From Propionivibrio dicarboxylicus (GTDB lineage: Bacteria > Pseudomonadota > Gammaproteobacteria > Burkholderiales > Rhodocyclaceae): DNA of 64,000 nt. The stretch is from the NCBI GenBank assembly GCA_945902805.1, contig CAMDMZ010000004.1, forward strand, positions 62,001 to 126,000, in the 5' to 3' direction. The translations under genes were made by a program, and so were the position numbers. The notes beneath the pieces were generated by a model. The model saw nothing but the letters and a program-made list of their open reading frames with translations. It searched no databases and had not been told where the DNA came from. Shown one piece after another: positions 57,466-64,000 of the stretch (positions within the stretch are counted from its first letter, which is position 1; each line of letters begins with the position of its first letter).

Positions 57466-57561
57466 CCGTTCGCGATGAGCTTGTCGAACTGCCGGTTTCG
57501 GAGCGATTCGGACCTTCGACAAGGCTCTCTTTAACGAAGTCGAAGGGCTCAGGCCGAACGG
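57466..57561. repeat. Imperfect inverted repeat of the TTCGAC/GAGC dispersed type
   Basis: Outer arms CCGTTCGCGATGAGCTTGTC and the reverse complement of GGGCTCAGGCCGAACGG face each other around an inner CTTCGACAAG/CTTCG unit. Short repeats of this kind (CTTCGACAAGCTCAGG-like) are common in many proteobacterial genomes. Confidence 0.6.
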
Positions 57562-57615
57562 GTTTATCGTTATTTTTCAATGGGTAAGGCTACGCGGGTA
57601 GTTACGAATACTTTT

Positions 57616-57867
57616 TCAAAGAAACCGTTTTGCAAAGTTGGCAACCGCCAAGGCGATCAGAATGCCCATCATCCAAGATAACTTGTCAATCTTTGCGTCC
57701 AACCGCACCTCCAGAGTCTCAAGTTTCGCGTCGAAATGATCTCGAGTTACCAATGTTTCTTGGGCATCAGCCATCACACGGACAACTGCCTCAGCCTGCC
57801 GCTCGTCGAATCCAGCGTCGCGCAACTTTCGCGTAAAACTTAAGGTATCAAAGGAAATTGTGCTCAT
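57616..57867 (-). CDS. Small coiled-coil membrane protein (DUF1640-like)
   Basis: 83 residues. A polar N-terminus (SFTRKLRDAGFDERQAEAVV), a coiled coil with LETLEVRLDAKIDKL, and a C-terminal membrane helix (MMGILIALAVANFAKRFL) follow the DUF1640/CCDC90 plan. Function is unknown. The ribosome-binding site is weak. Confidence 0.7.
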   Translation of the reverse strand: MSTISFDTLSFTRKLRDAGFDERQAEAVVRVMADAQETLVTRDHFDAKLETLEVRLDAKIDKLSWMMGILIALAVANFAKRFL

Positions 57868-57910
57868 TGTTCAGTTTGTTCAGGAGAACGTATTCGGCGA
57901 AGCATAGCGG

Positions 57911-57936
57911 AAAGTCGGCGCTGGCGAGACGGCGCT
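57911..57936 (+). repeat. 26-bp interspersed repeat, copy E
   Basis: AAAGTCGGCGCTGGCGAGAC then GGCGCT, between genes, 17 bases before structured element E2. AAAG/CTTT ends can extend the stem. Confidence 0.75.
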
Positions 57937-57952
57937 TTTGGGGTTCGTACAT

Positions 57953-58047
57953 TAAAAAACCCGCCCCTTTGTGGAGGCGGGTTTTGCGGAGGTTACCCTC
58001 GGAGAATCGAGAGCTAGGGGGGTGGCAGGAAACCGTTGACTGCCCCC
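57953..58047 (-). terminator. Structured repeat element, copy E2, with intrinsic terminator
   Basis: It lies just after the stop of the PEP-CTERM gene. AAAACCCGCC/GGCGGGTTTT (57956-57985) is a 10-bp stem ending in six T on the minus strand, a strong Rho-independent terminator. Two further stems precede it in the transcript: CTCG/CGAG at 57998-58011 and GGCAG/CTGCC at 58024-58044. The layout repeats that of E1 with changed stem bases. Confidence 0.75.
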
Positions 58048-58061
58048 TTTTGTTTCGATTT

Positions 58062-58874
58062 TCAGACAGGCAGTTTGCGGCGACGCAGACCAGCCAGACC
58101 CATCAAGCCGAGACCAACAAGAGCCATTGAAGCGGGCTCGGGTACGGCCTTCACTGTTTTGATGTTCATGTCCAGAGAAACTGTTCCACCATCGAAATCA
58201 TTTGTCAGCATCAACTCAATGGCGTTGACATGTGAGAAATCAACCGCCCCATCATCCCCCCACGCGATAGTGAAAGGTAACCCACCTTCCGTATGATCGC
58301 CTGCAGCTAACTGGAACCAGTCGAACAGCCAGCTGGTGGTGTAGTTATCGACACCAAACAGAGCTCCGCTGGTTAATGTTGAATACTTGGTGGCGCTGGT
58401 ATATACACCGATTGTGTAGGAGAAGCCAACGTCAGCGTGGCCGACTGTTGCTTCAAACTGGTTCTTGCCACTCAAATCGAGATTGCCGAGACCCATGCCA
58501 AGGTTAGCGGAGTTATCCCCACCGTCCCACTGCACAATGCCTGTTCCCTTAACGCCATCATCATTACTGAAGGAAAGTCCGCCAGTGCTGAGTACTTTGA
58601 GTTTTGTACCATACTCATCAACCACACTGGATCCGCTGGCAGTGCTCACGATCAAATCGCGATAGCCACCGAGGATCGTGATAGGAGCGACGGTATCTTG
58701 AAATTCACTAAAAACACCTAGCGAGTCGTTTGCGTAATCAGTAACACCCTGGGCTGTCGTGCTATCAAATAAATCGATATTAATATCGTAAATACTAGCA
58801 TTGGCGTTTGCCGCAAATCCGAGGCTTGCCGCAACCGCTACACTGGTCATCAGTTTTTTCATATTGGCTTTCAT
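58062..58874 (-). CDS. PEP-CTERM sorting-domain protein
   Basis: 270 residues from ATG 58874 (AGGAG box). The signal peptide ends ANANA-S. A beta-rich secreted body follows with Asp/Gly/Ser-rich segments. The C-terminus shows the exosortase substrate tail: PEPASMALVGLGLMGLAGL followed by RRRK. XrtA at 40483 should process it. It is the only PEP-CTERM substrate I can recognise in the window. Function of the body is unknown. Confidence 0.95.
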   Translation of the reverse strand: MKANMKKLMTSVAVAASLGFAANANASIYDINIDLFDSTTAQGVTDYANDSLGVFSEFQDTVAPITILGGYRDLIVSTASGSSVVDEYGTKLKVLSTGGLSFSNDDGVKGTGIVQWDGGDNSANLGMGLGNLDLSGKNQFEATVGHADVGFSYTIGVYTSATKYSTLTSGALFGVDNYTTSWLFDWFQLAAGDHTEGGLPFTIAWGDDGAVDFSHVNAIELMLTNDFDGGTVSLDMNIKTVKAVPEPASMALVGLGLMGLAGLRRRKLPV

Positions 58875-58941
58875 GTTTATCTCCTGGTTCTGAACGATTG
58901 GCAAGGGCAGACTTGCTTTGTGACTGACCTCTGGCTCTACT

Positions 58942-58959
58942 AAAGCAATCGGTATGCCA
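58942..58959 (-). promoter_or_regulatory. Sigma54 (-24/-12) promoter of the PEP-CTERM gene
   Basis: TGGCATACCGATTGCTTT on the minus strand has the TGGCA and TTGCT elements with exact spacing, close to the sigma54 consensus. The leader to ATG 58874 would be about 59 bases. Confidence 0.88.
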
Positions 58960-59022
58960 TGATTAATATTCAATTGAAAAACAATGACCTATGAAAATGA
59001 CAGACCGGAAGAATCAGTTGGG

Positions 59023-59042
59023 TGTAAAAAAAACCGACAGAA
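59023..59042 (-). promoter_or_regulatory. Candidate activator (PrsR?) binding box, copy 2
   Basis: On the minus strand TTCTGTCGGTTTTTTTTACA, 64 bases upstream of the -24 element at 58958. It differs by one base from the box at 16960. A weaker half-copy (TCTGTCATTTTC) lies between it and the promoter. Confidence 0.6.
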
Positions 59043-59070
59043 TAATATGGGTCAGACCACGGGTACCGTA

Positions 59071-59090
59071 AAAGTCGGCGCTGGCGGGAC
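59071..59090 (+). repeat. 26-bp interspersed repeat, copy F (truncated)
   Basis: AAAGTCGGCGCTGGCGGGAC, then AGTGG instead of GGCGC. It is immediately downstream of the decayed ParE-like gene. Confidence 0.65.
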
Positions 59091-59095
59091 AGTGG

Positions 59096-59349
59096 TTATT
59101 CCGCCACTGGCGGCCACTGCTTGGCGGTATGCGCCAAGGCGAGCATTCAAACGATGTCCTGCTCGATCTCTTAAACTAGGACTAGGCAGTAACTCTTGTG
59201 CGCGACTACTTCACGGGTGCCGGGGATGCGGCCGGCACGCCATACTTCGGACGATCGGCGAGCCGGGCGGCGGCCTGATTCGCCAAGGCGAGAAATTCAT
59301 ATTAACGCGCCAGATTAGAAAGCGCTTTGCTGGTCAACTTCAGCTCCAT
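59096..59349 (-). pseudogene. Decayed ParE/RelE-type toxin gene
   Basis: ATG 59349 gives MELKLTSKALSNLAR, a stop, then YEFLALANQAAARLADR. After a frameshift the sequence reads RAGRIPGTREVVAHKSYC and, past two more stops, MLALAHTAKQWPPVAE. GRIPGTREVV...H is the hallmark of ParE/RelE toxins. At least three stops and one shift make it non-functional. Confidence 0.82.
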
Positions 59350-59608
59350 CAACGGGGCAATGGCAACGGCCCTGCGGTAGCGAGACTATCGGCCGATGCT
59401 TGGACGGCCTGTTGATCGATCAACAGGCCGGCATCGACATCTGCCAGCGCCTCACGGGTCAAACAACTGCGCTCGTCCTCTTGGTCGATCCAGGTTGACT
59501 GACGACCCAACCCCGCGAGCGTTCAAGCTTCGTGGCAATTTGATCAACCCGTTCCGCAAGCAGCAGCCGAACATGGGCTGTGAGAACTTTGGTTCCGGCT
59601 TGTACCAT
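59349..59608 (-). pseudogene. Decayed RHH/CopG-type antitoxin gene
   Basis: ATG 59608 gives MVQAGTKVLTAHVRLLLAER and VDQIATKLE. Another frame continues RGWVVSQ, and a third continues IDQEDERSCLTREALADVDA and GPLPLPR to the stop at 59349. The pieces assemble into a ribbon-helix-helix antitoxin of about 90 residues with two frameshifts. Its stop overlaps the toxin start. Confidence 0.8.
59405..59430. repeat. 26-bp perfect palindrome
   Basis: CGGCCTGTTGATC followed by its exact reverse complement GATCAACAGGCCG. It lies within the decayed antitoxin gene where the peptide reads AGLLIDQQAV. Confidence 0.85.
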
Positions 59609-59698
59609 GGCGATCCCGATAAGTGTAATCAAACTTAGTCATAGTGATTGATGGTGATGAGCGCAAGTACGAATCTGTCCCTTGTTAGCGCGCAATAG

Positions 59699-61291
59699 TC
59701 ATCTTTCCTCACTCCATTCCCCACACAACGTCTTGCGATCGATCTTTCCATTCGGATTTCTTGGCAGGGGACCGTGTCGCACGTCGATCCCCGCCGGCAC
59801 CATATACGCTGGCATGCGAGCCCGACACTCCGCCAGCAGCACGGCCGCATCCAATGTTCCCCCCGGTGGCGGCGTCGCAATCACCTGAATCACCTGCCCC
59901 AGTGTCGCATGGTCCACCCCGAACGCCACACACTCGCCCACCAACTTCGTCTCATACAGAATCTCCTCCACCTCCGTCGGACTCACCCGATAGCCCGAGG
60001 TCTTCATCATCTCATCGCGGCGTCCCACGAAATAGAGGAATCCTTCTTCGTCCATCCGCACCGTATCACCCGAGAACACCGCCAACTCAGGCAACACCAG
60101 CCCCGCCTCACGACCCGGCGCATGCACCGGCAAGGGCTTGTAGCGCTCCGCCGTCTTCTCCGCATCATTCCAATAGCCCATGCCCACCAGCGCCCCCCGA
60201 TGCACCAGCTCCCCCGCCTCGTTCGCCGCACACGGCGTACCGTCGTCACGTAACACCAGAATCTCCGCATTCGGGATCGCCTTGCCAATCGAATCGGGCC
60301 GCCGCTCCACCTCATCCGGGGGCAAGTAGGTCGAACGGAACGCCTCCGTCAGCCCGTACATCAGGAACGGCTGCGTCTTGGGCAGGCGCGCACGTAAGGC
60401 CGCCAGCGTCTCGCGCGGCATGCGCCCGCCGGTATTGGCGAAATAGCGCAAATGGTCGGTAATGCCCGCCGGCCACTCCAGTTGCGATAGCTGAATATAG
60501 AGTGGCGGCACCGCCGTCAAACCCGTCACCTTCTCGCGCTCCAGCGCCTTCAACACATCGCGCGGCAACAAGTAATTGAGCAACACCACCCGTGCCCCAG
60601 CATGAAACGCCGTGGTCAGCTGGCTGAAGCCGGCATCAAATGAGAGCGGTAGTGCCGCCAGCAAGGTGTCCCCCGGCCGGTTCTCCAGATAGGAGGCCAC
60701 ACTCTTCGCCCCCGCCACCATGTTGCGATGTGACAGCACCACGCCCTTGGGTTTGCCGGTACTGCCCGAGGTATAGAGAATCGCCAGCATATCGGTATCG
60801 ATCACCCGATGGCCGGTACGCACGGGAGCCGCCAGCAGCTCGCTCCAGCGGCTGATGCTCAGCCCCGCCACCGCAGGTAGCGGCGGGTCAGAATCCAGCA
60901 CTACTACCTGACGCAGATCATGGCAGGCGGACAGCACCGGCGCGAGCAAAGCCAGGCGTTCTGGTGAGGTCACCAGCACGCGCACATTGCAGTCGCGCAG
61001 GATGTAGGACACCTGCTCGGGTTTCAGCAAGGGATTGAGCGGCACAAACACACCACCCGCCGCCGGCGCACCAAAGCTGGCAATCACCGTCTCGAAACGC
61101 TTTTCCAGATAGATCGCCACCCGTTCGCCGCGTTGCAGGCCGAGATCCATCAAGCCGTTGGCAAAGCGGGTCACGGCGTCGTGCAACTCGCCATAGCGCA
61201 GTGACTGTTGTTGGTAGGTCAGGGCGACGGCATGGGGGTCGCGTTGCGCCGAGAGCGCAATCAGTTCGGGGAGCAGCGTGGCATATTGCAT
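59699..61291 (-). CDS. Exosortase A system-associated acyl-CoA ligase (AMP-forming)
   Basis: 530 residues from ATG 61291 (MQYATLLPEL). The adenylation signature is AILYTSGSTGKPKG, YGLTEAFRSTYLP lies near residue 320, and the C-terminal motif ends with PRNPNGKIDRKTL. It probably activates an amino or fatty acid and loads it onto the carrier protein encoded divergently. Its 3' end abuts the decayed toxin-antitoxin island, 91 bases away. The 107-base divergent gap to the carrier gene should hold both promoters. Confidence 0.93.
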   Translation of the reverse strand: MQYATLLPELIALSAQRDPHAVALTYQQQSLRYGELHDAVTRFANGLMDLGLQRGERVAIYLEKRFETVIASFGAPAAGGVFVPLNPLLKPEQVSYILRDCNVRVLVTSPERLALLAPVLSACHDLRQVVVLDSDPPLPAVAGLSISRWSELLAAPVRTGHRVIDTDMLAILYTSGSTGKPKGVVLSHRNMVAGAKSVASYLENRPGDTLLAALPLSFDAGFSQLTTAFHAGARVVLLNYLLPRDVLKALEREKVTGLTAVPPLYIQLSQLEWPAGITDHLRYFANTGGRMPRETLAALRARLPKTQPFLMYGLTEAFRSTYLPPDEVERRPDSIGKAIPNAEILVLRDDGTPCAANEAGELVHRGALVGMGYWNDAEKTAERYKPLPVHAPGREAGLVLPELAVFSGDTVRMDEEGFLYFVGRRDEMMKTSGYRVSPTEVEEILYETKLVGECVAFGVDHATLGQVIQVIATPPPGGTLDAAVLLAECRARMPAYMVPAGIDVRHGPLPRNPNGKIDRKTLCGEWSEER

Positions 61292-61398
61292 AGCGATTTT
61301 GGCTCGACGACGATGACGAAGATCAGTATCGCATGCTCTGGCAAAGGGCAATAATCCTATAATTCTGTCCATTCCAGCCCACTCAGACGGGAACTCCC

Positions 61399-61650
61399 TT
61401 GAACACCCAGCACGAAGTCCTTGCCCTGCTCGATGAGATCCTCAGCCTTAACGGTCGTGCTGCGGCATTCACCACCCACACGCCGTTGCTCGGGGCGATC
61501 CCCGAACTCGACTCAATGGCGGTCGTGGCCTTGATTACCGGCATGGAGGAACGCTTCGGCATCACCGCCGAGGATGACGAGATCGACGGTGCCATCTTTG
61601 CCACGGTCGGCTCACTGGTGGAGTTTGTCGATTCCAAGCTCGCCGGCTGA
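61399..61650 (+). CDS. Acyl carrier protein, exosortase A system-associated
   Basis: 83 residues. The 4'-phosphopantetheine Ser is in ELDSMAVVALI (about residue 39). It starts with TTG after GGGAAC. It would hold the acyl or aminoacyl group activated by the divergent ligase. It is followed without gap by hydrolase 2. Confidence 0.9.
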   Translation: MNTQHEVLALLDEILSLNGRAAAFTTHTPLLGAIPELDSMAVVALITGMEERFGITAEDDEIDGAIFATVGSLVEFVDSKLAG

Positions 61651-62526
61651 GTGCTCATGAGCCCGCCGGCGCCCGACGCCTTCTTCCTCCGGGTCGCTGA
61701 CGGACAACGCTTCTGTCTCTATCACGCGCCGGTCACCAGCAAGGTCAACACGGCGAACGAGACCAACAAGGTCAAAGGGGCGTTGATCTACCTGCATCCC
61801 TTTGCCGAAGAGATGAACAAGTCGCGCCGGGTGGCGGGCCAACAAGCGCGCTTGTTGGCCCGGCACGGCTACGCTGTGCTGCAAATCGATCTGCACGGCT
61901 GTGGTGACAGCAGTGGTGACTTTGGCGAGGCGAGCTGGCAAAGCTGGATACAGGATGTGCTGGCGGCACACGCCTGGTTACGCGAGCGTTGTGATGCGCC
62001 GCTGTGGTTGTGGGGCTTGCGCGCGGGATGCCTGCTGGCGGTCGATGCAGCCAGGCAGCTCAATAGCCAGACCCGCCAGATCAGCCAGGCCAATTTCCTG
62101 TTCTGGCAGCCCGTCAGCGCAGGCAAGCAGTTTCTGCAGCAGTTCTTGCGTCTGAAAGTGGCGGGGGAGATGCTGAGCGGGGACAGCAAGGGCGTGATGG
62201 CGGGCTTGAAGCAGTCACTGGCCAGCGGTCAGGCGGTGGAGATTGTCGGCTACACCCTGTCAACGGCCTTAGCCAGTGGGCTGGAGGCGGCGGAACTTAG
62301 GCTACCGCCGCAGCCAAGCAAGGCGATCTGGTTCGAGCTGTCGACCCGCGCCGATGCCACGCTGGCGCCGGTCTCGGTTCAGCGGATCGAGCAATGGCAG
62401 GCGGCCGGCCATCGCGTCCACAGCGCCGTTCTGCCAGCGCCGACGTTTTGGCAGACCAGTGAAATCGAGGAAGCACCGGCCTTGCTGGATGCGACGTTGG
62501 CGGCGCTGGATGCGCAAGCGGTATGA
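61651..62526 (+). CDS. Hydrolase 2, exosortase A system-associated (alpha/beta hydrolase)
   Basis: About 291 residues from GTG 61651; ATG 61657 is the alternative start. Alpha/beta-hydrolase strands and YLHPFAEEMNKSRRV lead to LHGCGDSSGDF. The usual GxSxG nucleophile elbow reads WGLRAGC, so Ser is replaced by Ala or the Cys may serve. It resembles the hydrolase-2 family linked to exosortase A. It overlaps no gene but is 4 bases from hydrolase 1. Copy G of the repeat lies near its end. Confidence 0.85.
   Translation: MLMSPPAPDAFFLRVADGQRFCLYHAPVTSKVNTANETNKVKGALIYLHPFAEEMNKSRRVAGQQARLLARHGYAVLQIDLHGCGDSSGDFGEASWQSWIQDVLAAHAWLRERCDAPLWLWGLRAGCLLAVDAARQLNSQTRQISQANFLFWQPVSAGKQFLQQFLRLKVAGEMLSGDSKGVMAGLKQSLASGQAVEIVGYTLSTALASGLEAAELRLPPQPSKAIWFELSTRADATLAPVSVQRIEQWQAAGHRVHSAVLPAPTFWQTSEIEEAPALLDATLAALDAQAV
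62422..62449 (-). repeat. 26-bp interspersed repeat, copy G (diverged)
   Basis: On the minus strand AAAACGTCGGCGCTGGCAGA then ACGGCGCT. It has one inserted C and two substitutions against the consensus. It is read in the plus-strand gene as AVLPAPTF. Confidence 0.55.
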
Positions 62527-62530
62527 CGCC

Positions 62531-63382
62531 ATGACGGTGACCGAAGAAGCCTTGGCTTTCCCTTGTGAAGGTGAGCACCTGTTCGGCGTTCTGGCGCGAC
62601 CGGAATTGCCGGGCGACATCGGTGTTGTCATTGTGGTCGGGGGGCCACAGACGCGGGTGGGGAGTCACCGCCAGTTTGTTCTGCTGGCGCGCGACCTGGC
62701 GGCGGCGGGCTTGCCGACCTTGCGCTTCGATTATCGGGGGATGGGCGACAGCAGCGGCGCACAACGTGATTTCGAGGTGGTGACGCCGGATATTCGGGCG
62801 GCGATCGATACGCTGCAAGGCGCTTGTCCGAGCGCGACACGCGTGGTTCTCTGGGGTCTGTGCGATGCGGCGGCGGCGGCCTTGCTGTATTGCGATGAGA
62901 CGCACGATCGGCGTATCACCGGGCTCTGTTTGCTTAATCCCTGGGTGCGCTCCGAGGCGAGTCTGGCGAAGACGCAAGTGAAACACTACTATGGTCAGCG
63001 TCTGTTGCAGAAGGAATTCTGGGTGAAGCTGTTGAGTGGGCGCCTGAATATCCTGACGTCGATTGGCGAGTTGCTGCGGAAGGTGGGGCAGGCGTCCGGG
63101 CCTGTCCGTCGTGGTGAGTCACTTGCGTTTCAGGCGCGCATGGCGCGGGGCTTGAACACCTTCGCCGGGCGGGTGCTGCTGATTCTGAGCGAGAATGACT
63201 ACACGGCGAAGGAGTTCCTGGAATTTACGGCCACGGCTGAACGCTGGCAGGGGGTGCTGGCGCGGCCGGGTCTGACGCGCGTCGATGTGGCGGGCGCGGA
63301 TCATACGTTTGCGACACGGCAGTGGCGCAAGAATGTCGCGCTCGTCATGCTCGAATGGCTACGAATGCGCGTTGACGTTTAA
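62531..63382 (+). CDS. Hydrolase 1, exosortase A system-associated (alpha/beta hydrolase)
   Basis: 283 residues from ATG 62531. The long open frame further upstream overlaps hydrolase 2 and is not used. LRFDYRGMGDSSGAQRDF and VVLWGLCDAAAAAL show the alpha/beta-hydrolase fold with Cys at the nucleophile elbow (GLCDA), and GADHTF gives the catalytic His. It resembles the hydrolase-1 family of exosortase A loci. The substrate is probably the acyl product of the ligase/carrier pair. Confidence 0.88.
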   Translation: MTVTEEALAFPCEGEHLFGVLARPELPGDIGVVIVVGGPQTRVGSHRQFVLLARDLAAAGLPTLRFDYRGMGDSSGAQRDFEVVTPDIRAAIDTLQGACPSATRVVLWGLCDAAAAALLYCDETHDRRITGLCLLNPWVRSEASLAKTQVKHYYGQRLLQKEFWVKLLSGRLNILTSIGELLRKVGQASGPVRRGESLAFQARMARGLNTFAGRVLLILSENDYTAKEFLEFTATAERWQGVLARPGLTRVDVAGADHTFATRQWRKNVALVMLEWLRMRVDV

Positions 63383-63406
63383 CGCGAAGCGTTATACCCT
63401 TGCGGC

Positions 63407-63688
63407 ATGGCAATACGCTCTTTCCGGTCCCCTCATACTGAAGCCATCTATGAGGGCGAGAGTCCCAAGAGGTTCGGGAACAATGAGAACATCGCCCAAC
63501 GCAAGCTGCAAATGCTCGATGCGGCTGTTGAACTTAGCGACTTGAATTCGCCGCCCGGCAACCAGTTGGAGGCATTGAGCGGGAATCGTATGGGTCAACA
63601 TAGCGTCCGAATTAACAATCAGTGGCGTGTTTGCTTCGTTTGGACTGATGCTGGCCCGGAGGATTTAGAGATCGTGGATTATCACTGA
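63407..63688 (+). CDS. higB: HigB-type toxin (RelE/ParE superfamily)
   Basis: 93 residues. FGNNENIAQRKLQMLDAA, GNRMGQHSVRINNQWRVCF and VDYH are the RelE-fold HigB signature of a ribosome-dependent mRNA endonuclease. Toxin before antitoxin is the HigBA order. It starts 24 bases after hydrolase 1 and appears intact. Confidence 0.92.
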   Translation: MAIRSFRSPHTEAIYEGESPKRFGNNENIAQRKLQMLDAAVELSDLNSPPGNQLEALSGNRMGQHSVRINNQWRVCFVWTDAGPEDLEIVDYH

Positions 63689-63698
63689 GGGACAAAAC

Positions 63699-64000
63699 AT
63701 GGCAACGAACCAGATGCGACCGATTCACCCGGGTGAGATCCTCCGTGAGGAGTTTTTGGTCCCACTCAGCATGACCGCAAATGCCTTGGCGATGGAATTG
63801 CATGTGCCAGCACCACGAATCAATGATGTGGTACGCGAGCGTCGCGCCGTAACGCCCGACACGGCACTGAGGCTTGCTAGATACTTCGGTACCACGGCAC
63901 AGTTTTGGCTCAACCTGCAAACGTCTTTCGATCTGACACATGCTCGGAGCGAATTGGGTAGCAGGATCAATCAGGAAATTCGGCCCTTGCAGAAGGCCGC
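63699..64000 (+). CDS. higA: HigA-type antitoxin, truncated by the window end
   Basis: The first 100 or so residues are visible: MRPIHPGEILREEFLVPL, MTANALAMELHVPAPRINDV and ALRLARYFGTTAQFWLNLQT form the XRE-type HigA domain. It begins 10 bases after higB with GAGGG upstream. The end lies beyond base 64000. Confidence 0.93.
   Translation, partial: MATNQMRPIHPGEILREEFLVPLSMTANALAMELHVPAPRINDVVRERRAVTPDTALRLARYFGTTAQFWLNLQTSFDLTHARSELGSRINQEIRPLQKA

Noticed and set aside
57300-58060. Structured elements considered as class I cyclic-di-GMP riboswitches
   Set aside because: The conserved GEMM core motifs I know are not present on either strand, and the elements lie downstream of, not in front of, the PEP-CTERM gene.
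58984-59415. 143-codon open frame on the plus strand
   Set aside because: No ribosome-binding site or recognisable domain. It runs over the activator box, repeat copy F and two minus-strand pseudogenes.

Overview
The window looks like a chromosome segment of a betaproteobacterium, most likely of the Rhodocyclales group. GC content is high (my estimate is near 60%). Long genes are tightly packed with many 4-8 bp overlaps, and the window carries an almost complete exosortase A (XrtA/PEP-CTERM) exopolysaccharide locus. No rRNA, tRNA, CRISPR array or intact insertion sequence was seen. The taxonomic call is inference from gene content only.

Layout. 0-7.8 kb is housekeeping and efflux: the tail of a TetR regulator, an RND adaptor and pump, pcm, a rhodanese, a TolC-type outer-membrane protein and galE. 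7.9-15.3 kb is a divergent lipoprotein-trafficking-like module: a LolA-like periplasmic protein on the minus strand, and on the plus strand an ABC ATPase, a DUF1302-type outer-membrane protein, an exosortase-associated acyltransferase, an HDOD protein and two FtsX-type permeases. 15.6-17 kb holds the sugar transferase that starts XrtA-type exopolysaccharide synthesis. 17.1-19.9 kb is a four-gene cassette behind a -24/-12 (sigma54) promoter: a secreted protein, a PqqD-like protein, an HPr-kinase-like protein and a nucleotidyltransferase. 20-31 kb is one long minus-strand operon holding the PEP-CTERM regulators: a cyclase-like membrane protein, a cNMP-binding patatin, PrsK, PrsR, PrsT, a lytic transglycosylase and a trypsin-like protease. 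31.4-53.5 kb is the exopolysaccharide/exosortase locus: export lipoprotein, chain-length regulator, tyrosine autokinase, outer-membrane protein, ATPase, deacetylase, FemAB-like protein, four glycosyltransferase or nucleotide-sugar steps, an XrtA-EpsI fusion and two asparagine-synthase-like amidotransferases.

53.6-59.6 kb is an accessory island: an intact HipBA pair, a stand-alone ThiF/E1-like protein, a decayed CcdAB pair, a small coiled-coil membrane protein, a PEP-CTERM protein with a near-consensus sigma54 promoter, and a decayed RHH-antitoxin/ParE pair. It also carries a duplicated structured element of about 95 bp and other repeats. From 59.7 kb the XrtA-associated small-molecule set resumes (AMP ligase, acyl carrier protein, two hydrolases), and the window ends in a HigBA pair.

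How it fits together. PrsK/PrsR probably drive sigma54 promoters. Two of these share a 20-bp upstream box with 19/20 identity, one in front of the PEP-CTERM gene and one in front of the PqqD/HprK-like cassette, so I infer that the cassette belongs to the same regulon. A 26-bp repeat occurs seven times across the window, inside genes and between them. The repeat, the cassette and the duplicated structured element are the most interesting unexplained signals.
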